A stretch of DNA of 64,000 nucleotides from DAIOEK01 sp963708715 (GTDB lineage Bacteria; Chloroflexota; Anaerolineae; Anaerolineales; Anaerolineaceae). A model generated the notes under the pieces. It worked only from the letters and a program-made list of their open reading frames with translations, did no database searches and was not told where the DNA came from. The position numbers and the translations under genes are program-made. Position 1 is the first letter of the stretch. Every line of letters begins with the position of its first letter. The DNA is taken from assembly GCA_963708715.1 (NCBI GenBank), contig CAVPSU010000001.1, positions 1,922,001-1,986,000 on the forward strand, given 5' to 3'. Positions 31,976 through 39,893 of this stretch are shown piece after piece.

Positions 31976-34109
31976 CTGCCATCAATGGTAATCGAATAGA
32001 AAAAACGGCGCCACCTTCCAACCGGTTGGCGGCTGTGATCGTCCCACCCATCGCTTCGATTAATCGTTTTGCCATATACAAACCAAGACCACGGCCGTAG
32101 ATATCGCGGGAATCTGTATTATCTGCCCGATAAAACTTATCGAAGATCTGGTCTATCACAGTAGCCGAGATCCCGGGTCCCCCATCTGAAACACAAAACT
32201 CGACCATGTCCCCCTGCACCATAGCGGATAATGTGATTGGTCCTTGAGGAGCATATTTTACAGCGTTATCCAGAATATAAGACAGGATGCTAATCAGAGC
32301 CTGTGGATCAGCCAGAAAGATAGGCAGATCTTTCGGAATCTCGTACTGGAATCGAGATCCATCCCGATACTGGCTGGCTAATGCTTGCACGGATGGCAGC
32401 AGATCTTCTATCTGGATCGGCTCCGGGTAGAGGGGCATCCTCCCGGAATCCAACGCAGAGAGGTCCAGAATACTTTCTACGATCCGGGTGAGTCGTTGGA
32501 TCTCTGCCTGCACAAGTTGAAGTGAATTTTGGCTGCCCTTCGTCATCTGATTTTTACCGGTGAGCACGAGCTCAATACCTCCACTGATATTGGTGAGAGG
32601 CGCTCTAAGTTCATGGGAAACCATCGTTACAAAATCTGATTTCAATTTATCCAGGCTTTGAAGCTTGCGGTGCTGTTCCTCGAGTTGTTGGTACGCCTGG
32701 CTCAAAGATCCGGTCTTTTCTTCCACCCTCCGCTCCAGATCATTATTGAGGTCTATCAGTTCCTTCCGGATCTTTGAGACCCGATCGTAGGCAAGTTGCA
32801 GATCACGCTGTTGCTTTTTTTGCGAACTCAGGTCATGAATCACACCCGTTATGGTCTTTCTCCTCAACAACCCCAATTGCAATACTTGCAGGGTAACATC
32901 GACAGGTATTTCCTCATTCAGTTTCGAGATAAAAATAGCTTCAAACTTTACTTCTTCCTGGTCCAGTTTCGGCGATGGATAATTAATGAAGAGTTCAGGT
33001 AGGCGCTTCTGCATTAAGGAATTATCATCCTCTTCCTGGCAAATTTTAAGCATTGCCGGATTGACCAGGATTAATTTCAAGTCAGGCTTACACAAGAATG
33101 ACGGCTCAGCAGAGTGGTTGAAGAGCATGGCATATTGTTGGAGTTCGAATTCTCCGGCAGCCACACCCTGGCGTGCGATCAACAGTAACCACACCATTGC
33201 GCTAAATCCAACGACAGTTTGTGGGATCACCCGATTAAATTGCCAGAATACGATCAATTCGCCAACCAAAACTAAAGCCAGGGCAAGCGCCAAAACCGGT
33301 TGAACCCGCTCTCCAAGGGAAAGCTCAATCCCCACTGGAGATGAAGGAAATGGGTCTTTTGCCCGGAGTAAATAAATGGCATACAAACAAATAAGACTGT
33401 ATCCGGTCACGTAGCCGTACGCTTGGACGGAGGATAATGCAGATTGATCTGCCTGCAGATCTATACCTATCGCAAAATCCGAGATCGTGAGAAAAACCAT
33501 TCCAGCCAGGAAAAGGACCATCGCAAGTCGTATGGTTCGCATGGGTGTAAGTAAGATCAAGTTAAATAAAATGGATATAAGGACCAATCCAAGAATGGGA
33601 TAGAAGAGAATCCAACTCTGTGAGCTGCTATCCAGCTCGAATTGTCGCGAAAACGGTTCGAGGAAAAGCAACCAGCATAGAACTACAAATGCACCAGTCG
33701 AGATCGCGATATCCAATAGGACTTTCAGGCGCATCATACTGCGGCGTTGCAACAAAGGCAGGAAAAACCAGGACCCAAAAAGGCAGATCCACCCTCCCAG
33801 GCTGGTCCAGTGGATCAACGCCGCACTGAATGGTTTATTGGTCATCCCATGAAGTACCAACCAGTCACCCAGTAACATCAGGATTATGCCAGCAGACTGG
33901 AGAATGGCTGTCTGATGTTTTGTCCGAAGAAAAATCAGTAGGCAAGCGATGGACGCTCCCAGACCCGGAATCAGAAACAATACCGTGGTCAATATGGATG
34001 AGATACCACGACCCGGAGGTATGAGTATGGCTGCAATGGAAATTCCGATGGTAAGAAGCAGGATCCCATACAATAAATAGCGAGTCCAGCGATTGCCTTT
34101 TAGTTCCAT
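31941..34109 (-). CDS. Membrane sensor histidine kinase
   Basis: A 722-residue kinase. About eight membrane helices (about 12-310) form the input. A PAS domain lies near 322-440 (MLFNHSAEPSFLC), then a coiled coil (about 455-490). HisKA has the phospho-acceptor His near 499 in MVSHELRAPLTN. HATPase_c (about 600-710) has the N box ILDNAVKYAP, DGGPGI (G1) and GRGLGLYMAK (G2). Its signal is unknown. The gene overlaps its response regulator. The start has TACAAT on the minus strand 6 nt before the ATG and no SD, suggesting a leaderless message. Confidence 0.92.
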   Translation of the reverse strand: MELKGNRWTRYLLYGILLLTIGISIAAILIPPGRGISSILTTVLFLIPGLGASIACLLIFLRTKHQTAILQSAGIILMLLGDWLVLHGMTNKPFSAALIHWTSLGGWICLFGSWFFLPLLQRRSMMRLKVLLDIAISTGAFVVLCWLLFLEPFSRQFELDSSSQSWILFYPILGLVLISILFNLILLTPMRTIRLAMVLFLAGMVFLTISDFAIGIDLQADQSALSSVQAYGYVTGYSLICLYAIYLLRAKDPFPSSPVGIELSLGERVQPVLALALALVLVGELIVFWQFNRVIPQTVVGFSAMVWLLLIARQGVAAGEFELQQYAMLFNHSAEPSFLCKPDLKLILVNPAMLKICQEEDDNSLMQKRLPELFINYPSPKLDQEEVKFEAIFISKLNEEIPVDVTLQVLQLGLLRRKTITGVIHDLSSQKKQQRDLQLAYDRVSKIRKELIDLNNDLERRVEEKTGSLSQAYQQLEEQHRKLQSLDKLKSDFVTMVSHELRAPLTNISGGIELVLTGKNQMTKGSQNSLQLVQAEIQRLTRIVESILDLSALDSGRMPLYPEPIQIEDLLPSVQALASQYRDGSRFQYEIPKDLPIFLADPQALISILSYILDNAVKYAPQGPITLSAMVQGDMVEFCVSDGGPGISATVIDQIFDKFYRADNTDSRDIYGRGLGLYMAKRLIEAMGGTITAANRLEGGAVFSIRLPLMADAYEKENPLRG

Positions 34110-34125
34110 ATATAGATTGTATACG

Positions 34126-34160
34126 AAAAAAAGAGGAGCGGCATTGATGTGCCGCTCCTT
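34126..34160 (-). terminator. Terminator of the TadE/TadG-like cluster
   Basis: AGGAGCGGCA pairs with TGCCGCTCCT; the minus-strand RNA ends in U7. It isolates the surface-protein cluster from the histidine kinase gene. Confidence 0.85.
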
Positions 34161-34177
34161 TGGGTTGAAATCCTACG

Positions 34178-35629
34178 TTAGCAGTCCACGCATCCGTTTG
34201 GCGTCTTTGTTGGTGAAGGGGTGAAGGTAGGCGCAATGGTTGGAGTCATCGTTGGCGTTACCGGCGTTTTTGTACTGGTTGGCGTCACGGGCGTATTCGT
34301 CTTGGTTGGTGTGACAGGAGTCGGTGTAACCGGTGTTTTTGTACTCGTTGGCGTCACCGGAGTTGGTGATTTGGTCGGTGTCACTGGAGTTGGCGTCACT
34401 GGAGTCGGTGATTTGGTCGGAGTCACGGGAGTTTTTGTGGCGGTAGGCGGAACCGGTGTTTTGGTATTTGTTGGTGCGGGCGGATTCGTCGCGGTAGGCG
34501 CCAGACGGGTAATCGTAGCAGACTTCGGGCAACGGCCTTCTTCGAGGACAACAGCAACAGTGAACGTCCCAACCAGACCGCGTGAATCCAACCCGCTGTA
34601 ATCGATCACCAGGTCGTTATTCGCATTTGCCCCTGGAAGATCCTTTTCCGGTGATTTTGATGCAATTGTGGTTGAATCGAAGTCATTCCCGTCATAGAAC
34701 CTTGTTCCTGTAATATTCATATAGTCGACATATTGAATACCAGGTCGGAAGTTGGTCCAGGTGACAGTCACAGACCCAAACGTGATCGGCGCGGGTTTAG
34801 TATGGCGGATCCTCGCTCGCAGGTATTGCCCAGTTCCTGACCCCTGGATTGTTAAAGCCATGGTGATATTGGCACAACTTGGAGTAGGGGTGACGGTTGG
34901 GGTTCGGGTGGCTGATGGGGTCAACGTGATGGTAGGCGTATTGGATGGAGTGAGTGTAGCCGAGGAAGTTACCGTCGGAGAGGGGGTGAAAGTCTCAGTC
35001 GGAGTTGGAGTGTCGGAGGGTGTCAGGGTGGACGTCGATGTAGGCGTCTCCGTGGAGGTCGGCGTGTTGGTATTGGTTGGGGTGTTGGTTTGACTTGGAG
35101 TCAACGAAGCAGTCGGAGAAGGCATCGAAATAGGTGGCGCGACATTGATCGTTTTCGAGGAACGGAAGTTCTCGATGATGCCTTCGCGGACAGTGGTCAG
35201 GTGGACATACGGCCAGATACTCATCAGGAAGGGAGTGATAAGGGGGTGATTAAAGTCCACTCCGATGGCAACCCGGTCGCTCGGACCACCTGGATCCTGG
35301 TTTGGAGCGACAGACCAATAAACGCCATTAGCCGGGTCAGAATAGGTGATCGATCCGCCGGCTGCAAGCAACCTGGATGAATACACCACGATATTAAAAT
35401 ACCCAAGCTCATCTTCCTGGGTGGCTGTTGGATCAAGGGCAATGGCAAATGCATCCTGCTGGGTGACATCATGGATGGATTGTAAACGAGCATAGTCTTG
35501 TAGTACCCCTGTCATATTTTGTATGGATTCAGACATCGCCAATTGTTGGGCATTTGCAGACATGGTTGAAAATGGAGCGTGAGCCATGAGATCAGTTTGG
35601 AAGTGTTTGGAATACGGCAATCCACCGGA
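34178..35629 (-). CDS. C-terminal part of a split TadE-like protein with two Thr/Pro-rich regions
   Basis: An open frame of 483 codons follows the in-frame TGA (35630-35632) of the TadE-like gene, in the same frame. It begins SGGLPYSKHF. It continues the TadE-like extracellular part (SIHDVTQQDA, VAIGVDFNHPLITPFL, LTTVREGIIENFRSS). It then has Thr/Pro/Ser region 1 (about residues 165-250), a beta-rich domain (about 255-375) and Thr/Pro region 2 (about 380-475), ending in CVDC. Alone it lacks a signal peptide and has no SD. It is probably made only by read-through, or it is the 3' part of a recent pseudogene. Confidence 0.65.
   Translation of the reverse strand, partial: SGGLPYSKHFQTDLMAHAPFSTMSANAQQLAMSESIQNMTGVLQDYARLQSIHDVTQQDAFAIALDPTATQEDELGYFNIVVYSSRLLAAGGSITYSDPANGVYWSVAPNQDPGGPSDRVAIGVDFNHPLITPFLMSIWPYVHLTTVREGIIENFRSSKTINVAPPISMPSPTASLTPSQTNTPTNTNTPTSTETPTSTSTLTPSDTPTPTETFTPSPTVTSSATLTPSNTPTITLTPSATRTPTVTPTPSCANITMALTIQGSGTGQYLRARIRHTKPAPITFGSVTVTWTNFRPGIQYVDYMNITGTRFYDGNDFDSTTIASKSPEKDLPGANANNDLVIDYSGLDSRGLVGTFTVAVVLEEGRCPKSATITRLAPTATNPPAPTNTKTPVPPTATKTPVTPTKSPTPVTPTPVTPTKSPTPVTPTSTKTPVTPTPVTPTKTNTPVTPTSTKTPVTPTMTPTIAPTFTPSPTKTPNGCVDC
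34204..34497 (-). repeat. Low-complexity Thr/Pro-coding DNA repeat
   Basis: Degenerate units of about 12-30 bp encoding variants of PTKTPVTPT repeat across this stretch of the TadE-like gene. A second, less regular Thr/Pro/Ser-coding region lies at about 34885-35130. On the opposite strand the repeats create spurious Val/Gly-rich frames. Such tracts can change length by slippage. Confidence 0.8.
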
Positions 35630-35953
35630 TCACCACCGATAGGTATCCGCGGCAGCTGGATTGATCGCAGGAGAAATAGTCTGACTATTGTAGGTATCCC
35701 AAACATCATTGGCGGCAGTCGCTGTCCCGGCATCTCCACAGTAACTGGGGTTGTATTCACCAGTGACAGCGTAACGAACAGCAAAACGGGCGCTATTCTG
35801 GACAGATAACCAGGCCTGGAAGAGCCTGCCAAATTCAATAATACCGAAGATGAGAGCAAGTAAGACCGGGAGCACTAATGCGAATTCCACCATCGACTGG
35901 GCGGAATACTTCTTACGCAAGAGTGGGAGAGTAAATTTCAATGGATTTTTCAT
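35630..35953 (-). CDS. TadE-like pilus/surface protein, N-terminal part before in-frame TGA
   Basis: This frame encodes 107 residues from ATG 35953 (GTG 35965 is an alternative). A basic N terminus is followed by the TadE signature YSAQSMVEFALVLPVLLALIFG (split YSAQSMVEFALVL, PVLLALIFG), then IIEFGRLFQAWLSVQNSARFAVRYAVTGEYNP (split IIEFGRLFQAWLSV, QNSARFAVRYAVTG). It stops at TGA 35630-35632 right after TYRW. The same frame continues for 483 codons with the rest of a typical member of this family. The lesion therefore lies in the middle of a gene that looks functional on both sides. It follows the VWA gene by 15 nt. Confidence 0.7.
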   Translation of the reverse strand: MKNPLKFTLPLLRKKYSAQSMVEFALVLPVLLALIFGIIEFGRLFQAWLSVQNSARFAVRYAVTGEYNPSYCGDAGTATAANDVWDTYNSQTISPAINPAAADTYRW

Positions 35954-35968
35954 AAGCTTGCTCACTTC

Positions 35969-37618
35969 CTATTTGGTCAATCGCGTGAATACCCGGGATG
36001 CGATTTGTTGAAACACTGGTACTAGACCGGTCCCATTTTCGGAAAAGTAATAATTACCGCAGTTATAATCAGTTCCGGGATATGTGACAGAGGAACACGG
36101 ATCGGTTCCCGGGTCACCATCATCACCTACGGCGCCCACATAACGGAGGAGGGTATCACCGTAGGCAACACCGGACCCATCCACCGGAGAAGTAACCACT
36201 GTCGGTCCCAGACCGATGGAAAACATCACCGCGCCCTGCCCAGCACGCGAGCAGCCGGCAGCTTCGTCCTTTGGGTCGCACGCCACAAGATCTGCCATAT
36301 CACGGGCGTAATCATCGGCATCATAATTGGCGCTGGTATCAGCGTGACGACCAGCAGCGTTGTCATCACGGCAACCATTATTGACCGCAACTCCGGGTGG
36401 GCAGAAACCGATCGGTAAAGATTGTTTGATGTCCTGTAATACGGTTACATTATCAGCAGCAAGGTACTCTGGATCCGAGTCGTGGTTCACTTCCGTTGCG
36501 TTTGCAGCGCCATCAGTTAGGAGAATGAGTAACCAGAGTGCATCTCTACGCATATCCATGCCATACAATGAGGCGCCAAGTTGTAATCCTCCGCCGATAT
36601 TGGTGGTTTGACAGATGGAGGAATCGACCTGGTTACGAAATGTATTCACGTCCTGCGCGTAAGGGCAGCGGGCAGCCACATAATTAGGTGGATTAGGTGG
36701 AATGGCGGTGTCGTATTCCGAACAGGAACCGGTCACATCCGCTTCTTCCCAGGGCATTGGGCATTGCGGGCGTTCGTAAACTTTCAGATGCTGGATCAAA
36801 TCCCAGGCAACGTTGTAATCACTGGTCCAGGGATTAGTGCATCTTCCGAACGCATCAAATTCACCATAAGGGCATACCACACCTGTTCCGGTTGTCGGAA
36901 TGGTTAGGTTTGCTGCATAACCAGGTTGGTAATAGTAGTTATGATCTTGCCAGCCATTCGAGAAGACCACAATTGCAAGTCGGTCTTCTTCTTCTCCAGC
37001 CGGTTTGTTAAGAATATAGCTAGCGAAAGTGCTGCCAGCCGCATCCTGCACGGCGTTGAAAGGCTCACATGTATCGGCTGCATTACAATTGACCGGGTCT
37101 TTATCATTCTGTGATACGCTGTTGTTCGCCATGGATTCAGAGATGTCGATGACCAGAACCACATCCATGGAGGCAGCTTCGGCTATGGCGCTGGCGGTGA
37201 TGTTGGTTTCATATAACCCAATGACTGGCAGGAAGGAGAATTTGACCGGAACTGTAGCAGTCACCCGAACCAGTTTCCTTCTATCTGTAGGGCATAACTC
37301 CACATCTACAGGAGTGGCAGTGAGATCGCAGAGATCCACATCCACCGTGGCAGGATTTGCGTCCACATTGTTCAATCGTAAGAATTGAGCGGCGGAATCT
37401 TTAAGCTGTTCGATGGTGTAATTTTCACGCATCTGAGTGGCTGCTGCCAGGGCAGAATTATCCACTGCCCTCCGGAGATTGCCATATCCGACAAACAAGA
37501 CGCCCATATCGACTGTCAATCCGATAAATGCCAATAAACCAACAAAGACAAGGGCGATCAGGACAATCGACTGGCCTTTTTCTGAATGAGATGGAAGAGT
37601 AATTCGAAATTTTTTCAT
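35969..37618 (-). CDS. TadG-like protein with VWA (MIDAS) domain
   Basis: A 549-residue protein. The N-terminal TadE/G-like segment EKGQSIVLIALVFVGLLAFIGLTVDMGVLF (about 13-42; EKGQSIVLIALVF then VGLLAFIGLTVDMGV) is a type IV-pilin-like prepilin helix. A von Willebrand A domain follows with the MIDAS D158-x-S160-x-S162 in VIDISESMANN. Several Cys pairs occur in the mature part. It resembles Tad surface proteins that couple a pilin-like anchor to a metal-dependent adhesion domain. No CpaF/TadA ATPase or TadB/C is in the window, so the assembly machinery would have to be elsewhere. Confidence 0.83.
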   Translation of the reverse strand: MKKFRITLPSHSEKGQSIVLIALVFVGLLAFIGLTVDMGVLFVGYGNLRRAVDNSALAAATQMRENYTIEQLKDSAAQFLRLNNVDANPATVDVDLCDLTATPVDVELCPTDRRKLVRVTATVPVKFSFLPVIGLYETNITASAIAEAASMDVVLVIDISESMANNSVSQNDKDPVNCNAADTCEPFNAVQDAAGSTFASYILNKPAGEEEDRLAIVVFSNGWQDHNYYYQPGYAANLTIPTTGTGVVCPYGEFDAFGRCTNPWTSDYNVAWDLIQHLKVYERPQCPMPWEEADVTGSCSEYDTAIPPNPPNYVAARCPYAQDVNTFRNQVDSSICQTTNIGGGLQLGASLYGMDMRRDALWLLILLTDGAANATEVNHDSDPEYLAADNVTVLQDIKQSLPIGFCPPGVAVNNGCRDDNAAGRHADTSANYDADDYARDMADLVACDPKDEAAGCSRAGQGAVMFSIGLGPTVVTSPVDGSGVAYGDTLLRYVGAVGDDGDPGTDPCSSVTYPGTDYNCGNYYFSENGTGLVPVFQQIASRVFTRLTK

Positions 37619-37630
37619 GAGAGGGATCTC

Positions 37631-38296
37631 TTAAGGAATCGGGGTTGGGTCGGGTGGAGTTGCGGCTGGTAATGGTGCTACGGCGACCATGTGTAATAGG
37701 ATCGGGTCCGGGACAAAAAGTGTGATCCAGGGCAGGGCAAGTACCTGGTGATAGTTATAAAACATCTCCACGACCACCGCGCCAACTTTTGGTGCCGTAC
37801 CGATCAGCTTACTTACGATTTGGGCGTCGGTCATCCTGCTGACGAATTTACCATTCAGACTATACTGACCAGGGGTTGAGGTGACCCCCCCATCATCCGG
37901 ATAGCGGTGAAATATCGCTCCATCCTTTATGGATACAACGGATACGACGACATCATCCACGGTCGGATCCAAAACATACGGGTTGATTGACTGCCGAACG
38001 ATTTGTGTCACTCCCGGAGAGCAATTGCATGATACTGGATTCGCTTCATAGGCTGCACTGTAATAAAACGTTATATCGTCGTTATCGGTAGGGTCAAGGA
38101 AGGGGGATATATCCACTCCGAAGCGGGCGCCTTCCCGCGGGCCATCCATTAGATTCAAGTACTGGTTTAGCACAAATCCAAACTCCACCAGACCGGATAG
38201 CATCATCAGGATCATCGGGAAGAAAATTGCTAATTCGACCAGGCTTTGCCCGTGCGGAGTAGTCCGCTTCCATTGTTGTTTAAGATTTCTGATCAT
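37631..38296 (-). CDS. TadE-like pilus/surface protein
   Basis: A 221-residue protein. Its TadE motif GQSLVELAIFFPMILMMLSG (about 16-35) forms the membrane helix; VEFGFVLNQYLNLMDGPREGARFGVD follows (VEFGFVLNQYLNL, MDGPREGARFGVD), and then an extracellular domain with a CNCSP Cys pair. It is the first gene of a three-gene minus-strand operon with the VWA protein and the split TadE-like protein. An AAGGTG SD lies 8 nt before the ATG, and a TTGACT-N17-TATAGT promoter is upstream. Confidence 0.82.
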   Translation of the reverse strand: MIRNLKQQWKRTTPHGQSLVELAIFFPMILMMLSGLVEFGFVLNQYLNLMDGPREGARFGVDISPFLDPTDNDDITFYYSAAYEANPVSCNCSPGVTQIVRQSINPYVLDPTVDDVVVSVVSIKDGAIFHRYPDDGGVTSTPGQYSLNGKFVSRMTDAQIVSKLIGTAPKVGAVVVEMFYNYHQVLALPWITLFVPDPILLHMVAVAPLPAATPPDPTPIP

Positions 38297-38617
38297 ATTC
38301 TTTCACCTTGTTAGGTAAAACCGATTATGGATAGTCCACACCTGCATATACTATACCGGTGCGGGCAGGCTCAGTCAATCAATACAAGGGATTTGAAAGG
38401 TTATTGTCATGTTCTGTTTACCGGTTTGTAACAGAAATGAAACATTGGGGGGAAAGAAGGGGGTAGAAACTAGAAAGTAGAAAATGGAAAGCAGAGACCA
38501 GAAAACAGAAATGAGTAACAAGAAGCGAGAGAGTAGATTTGAGAAACAAGAAACTGGGAACTAGTTCCCAGTTTCCAATTACTCATTTCTACTTACCGCT
38601 TTCAAATTTCTTGGCGA
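38297..38617. repeat. Gene-free purine-rich tract with nested inverted repeats
   Basis: No gene is present. About 38452-38550 is strongly purine-rich on the plus strand, with degenerate GTAGAAA/ACAGAAA-like units. Arms AGAAATGAGTAA (38507-38518) and TTACTCATTTCT (38579-38590) form a perfect 12-bp inverted repeat. Between them lies a perfect 26-bp palindrome at 38550-38575 centred on ACTAGT. The promoter of the TadE/VWA operon occupies 38350-38378. The origin is unknown; it may be a decayed mobile or dispersed repeat. Confidence 0.55.
38350..38378 (-). promoter_or_regulatory. Promoter of the TadE/VWA operon
   Basis: The minus strand reads TTGACT, 17 bp, TATAGT (complement of 38378-38350), about 50 nt before the first start codon. 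The same TTGACT hexamer is used at groES and at the first TPR gene. Confidence 0.7.
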
Positions 38618-39893
38618 CTACCCCTTCTCATACGCCTCGCCATCCGCGGCCGGCATCTGACCTTTCCCTACCACTCCAGCCAGGACGATCATCGTGGCAA
38701 TATAGGGCAGCATTGCCATGAATTGTGGCGGAATGTTACTGCCTACAAGGGAGAGCTTGGATGCCATCGAGTTCGGCGAAACCAAACAGGAAACCTGCTC
38801 CCATCGAACCGATCGGCGTCCAGTTACCAAAGATCATTGCAGCGATCCCGATGAAACCTTTACCGGCGGTCATCTCTTCATCGAAACGTCCAACGCTGGC
38901 AAGGGTATAGAACGCCCCGGCGAAACCTGCCATCGCTCCACTCAATAAGATAGCCATATAACGGGTTTTGAACACATTGATTCCCAATGTGTCAGCCGCT
39001 TTGGGATGTTCGCCAACCGCCCGCATCCGCAATCCCCATTTGGTGGAAAATAGCGATATCTGCAGGATGATCAGGAAGATGAACATGGCGTACACGAACA
39101 GGTTGGTATTGAAGAATAAGGGTCCGATCAATGGGATATCAGCCAGAACCGGGATCGGGATGCGGGTAAACATGGGCGGAGCATTCAAATATTCGAATGG
39201 CTGCAGGAACTTTTGTGACAGGAAGGATGTGAGACCAGTAGCGAAGATATTGATCACGGTACCAGATACAATTTGATTGATCCTGTATTTGATCGAAAGG
39301 ACGCCGTGCAACCAGGCTAGAAGGACGGCTGACAATATTGCAGCAAATAATCCGAGCCAGGTGTTCTTCGTCACGCTGCCTACCAGCGCACCGACCATCG
39401 CACCCATAAGCATCATCCCTTCAATTGCGATGTTGACGATTCCGGCTCGTTCAGAAAGGACTCCAGAGAATGCTGCCAGTACGATGGGTACGGAAAGCAG
39501 AACGGCGCTGCTTAACATGCCCGCCAAATTCAATTGTTTTCCGGCAGCAGACCAGGTTAGAAACGCAAAGATGAAAGATACGACCACTAATCCAAGGATC
39601 GCATTCGTCCAACGACCGAATCCCTTCACCAATTGGATGGCACCCAATACCAGGCTTATCGCCATCATTATGTAAAGTGTGACCTGCGTAGGGATGATCC
39701 AATCTCCCATCACACCGCGGGTGAGTCCGCCCGGGGTCATAACGAACTTGGTCATGAGATCAGAAGTGACCTGGGACGCGAAGAGAATAAATATCAGGAT
39801 TCCTACCAGGACGAAGAAACCACCCATTAAAAAGCGGCGGGTTTGAGATTTGACAGCTAAACGACGACGGATGATCATACTGGTGGTAGTCAT
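38618..39893 (-). pseudogene. Nucleoside ABC transporter permease (NupQ/YufQ-like), frameshifted near the 3' end
   Basis: The frame from ATG 39893 encodes a typical BmpA-type importer permease (EGMMLMGAMVGA, VSGTVINIFATGLTSF, LRMRAVGEHPKAADTLG, KGFIGIAAMIFGNW, GAGFLFGFA). It then leaves the expected path and stops at 38736. The missing C terminus (SMASKLSLVGSNIPPQFMAM... to AADGEAYEKG, stop at 38618) is intact in the next frame. One extra base at about 38772-38773 (GAAC where GAC would restore Ala-Asp-Ser) explains it. The last membrane helix would be lost. This is either a real mutation or an assembly error. It overlaps the partner permease gene by 1 nt. Confidence 0.8.

Noticed and set aside
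34204..34497. Short tandem repeats that superficially resemble a repeat array such as CRISPR
   Set aside because: Units are 12-30 bp, degenerate, in frame with the TadE-like gene and encode PTKTPVTPT-type residues; there are no unique spacers of constant length and no cas genes.
34221..34601. Plus-strand frame rich in Val-Gly-Val-Thr-Gly repeats
   Set aside because: It is the complement of the Thr/Pro-coding repeats on the minus strand, lacks an SD and has no independent support.
35630..35632. TGA or TAG reassignment to an amino acid
   Set aside because: Several intact genes in the window end in TGA (livF, livG) or TAG (spt, the first TPR gene), so both act as normal stops.
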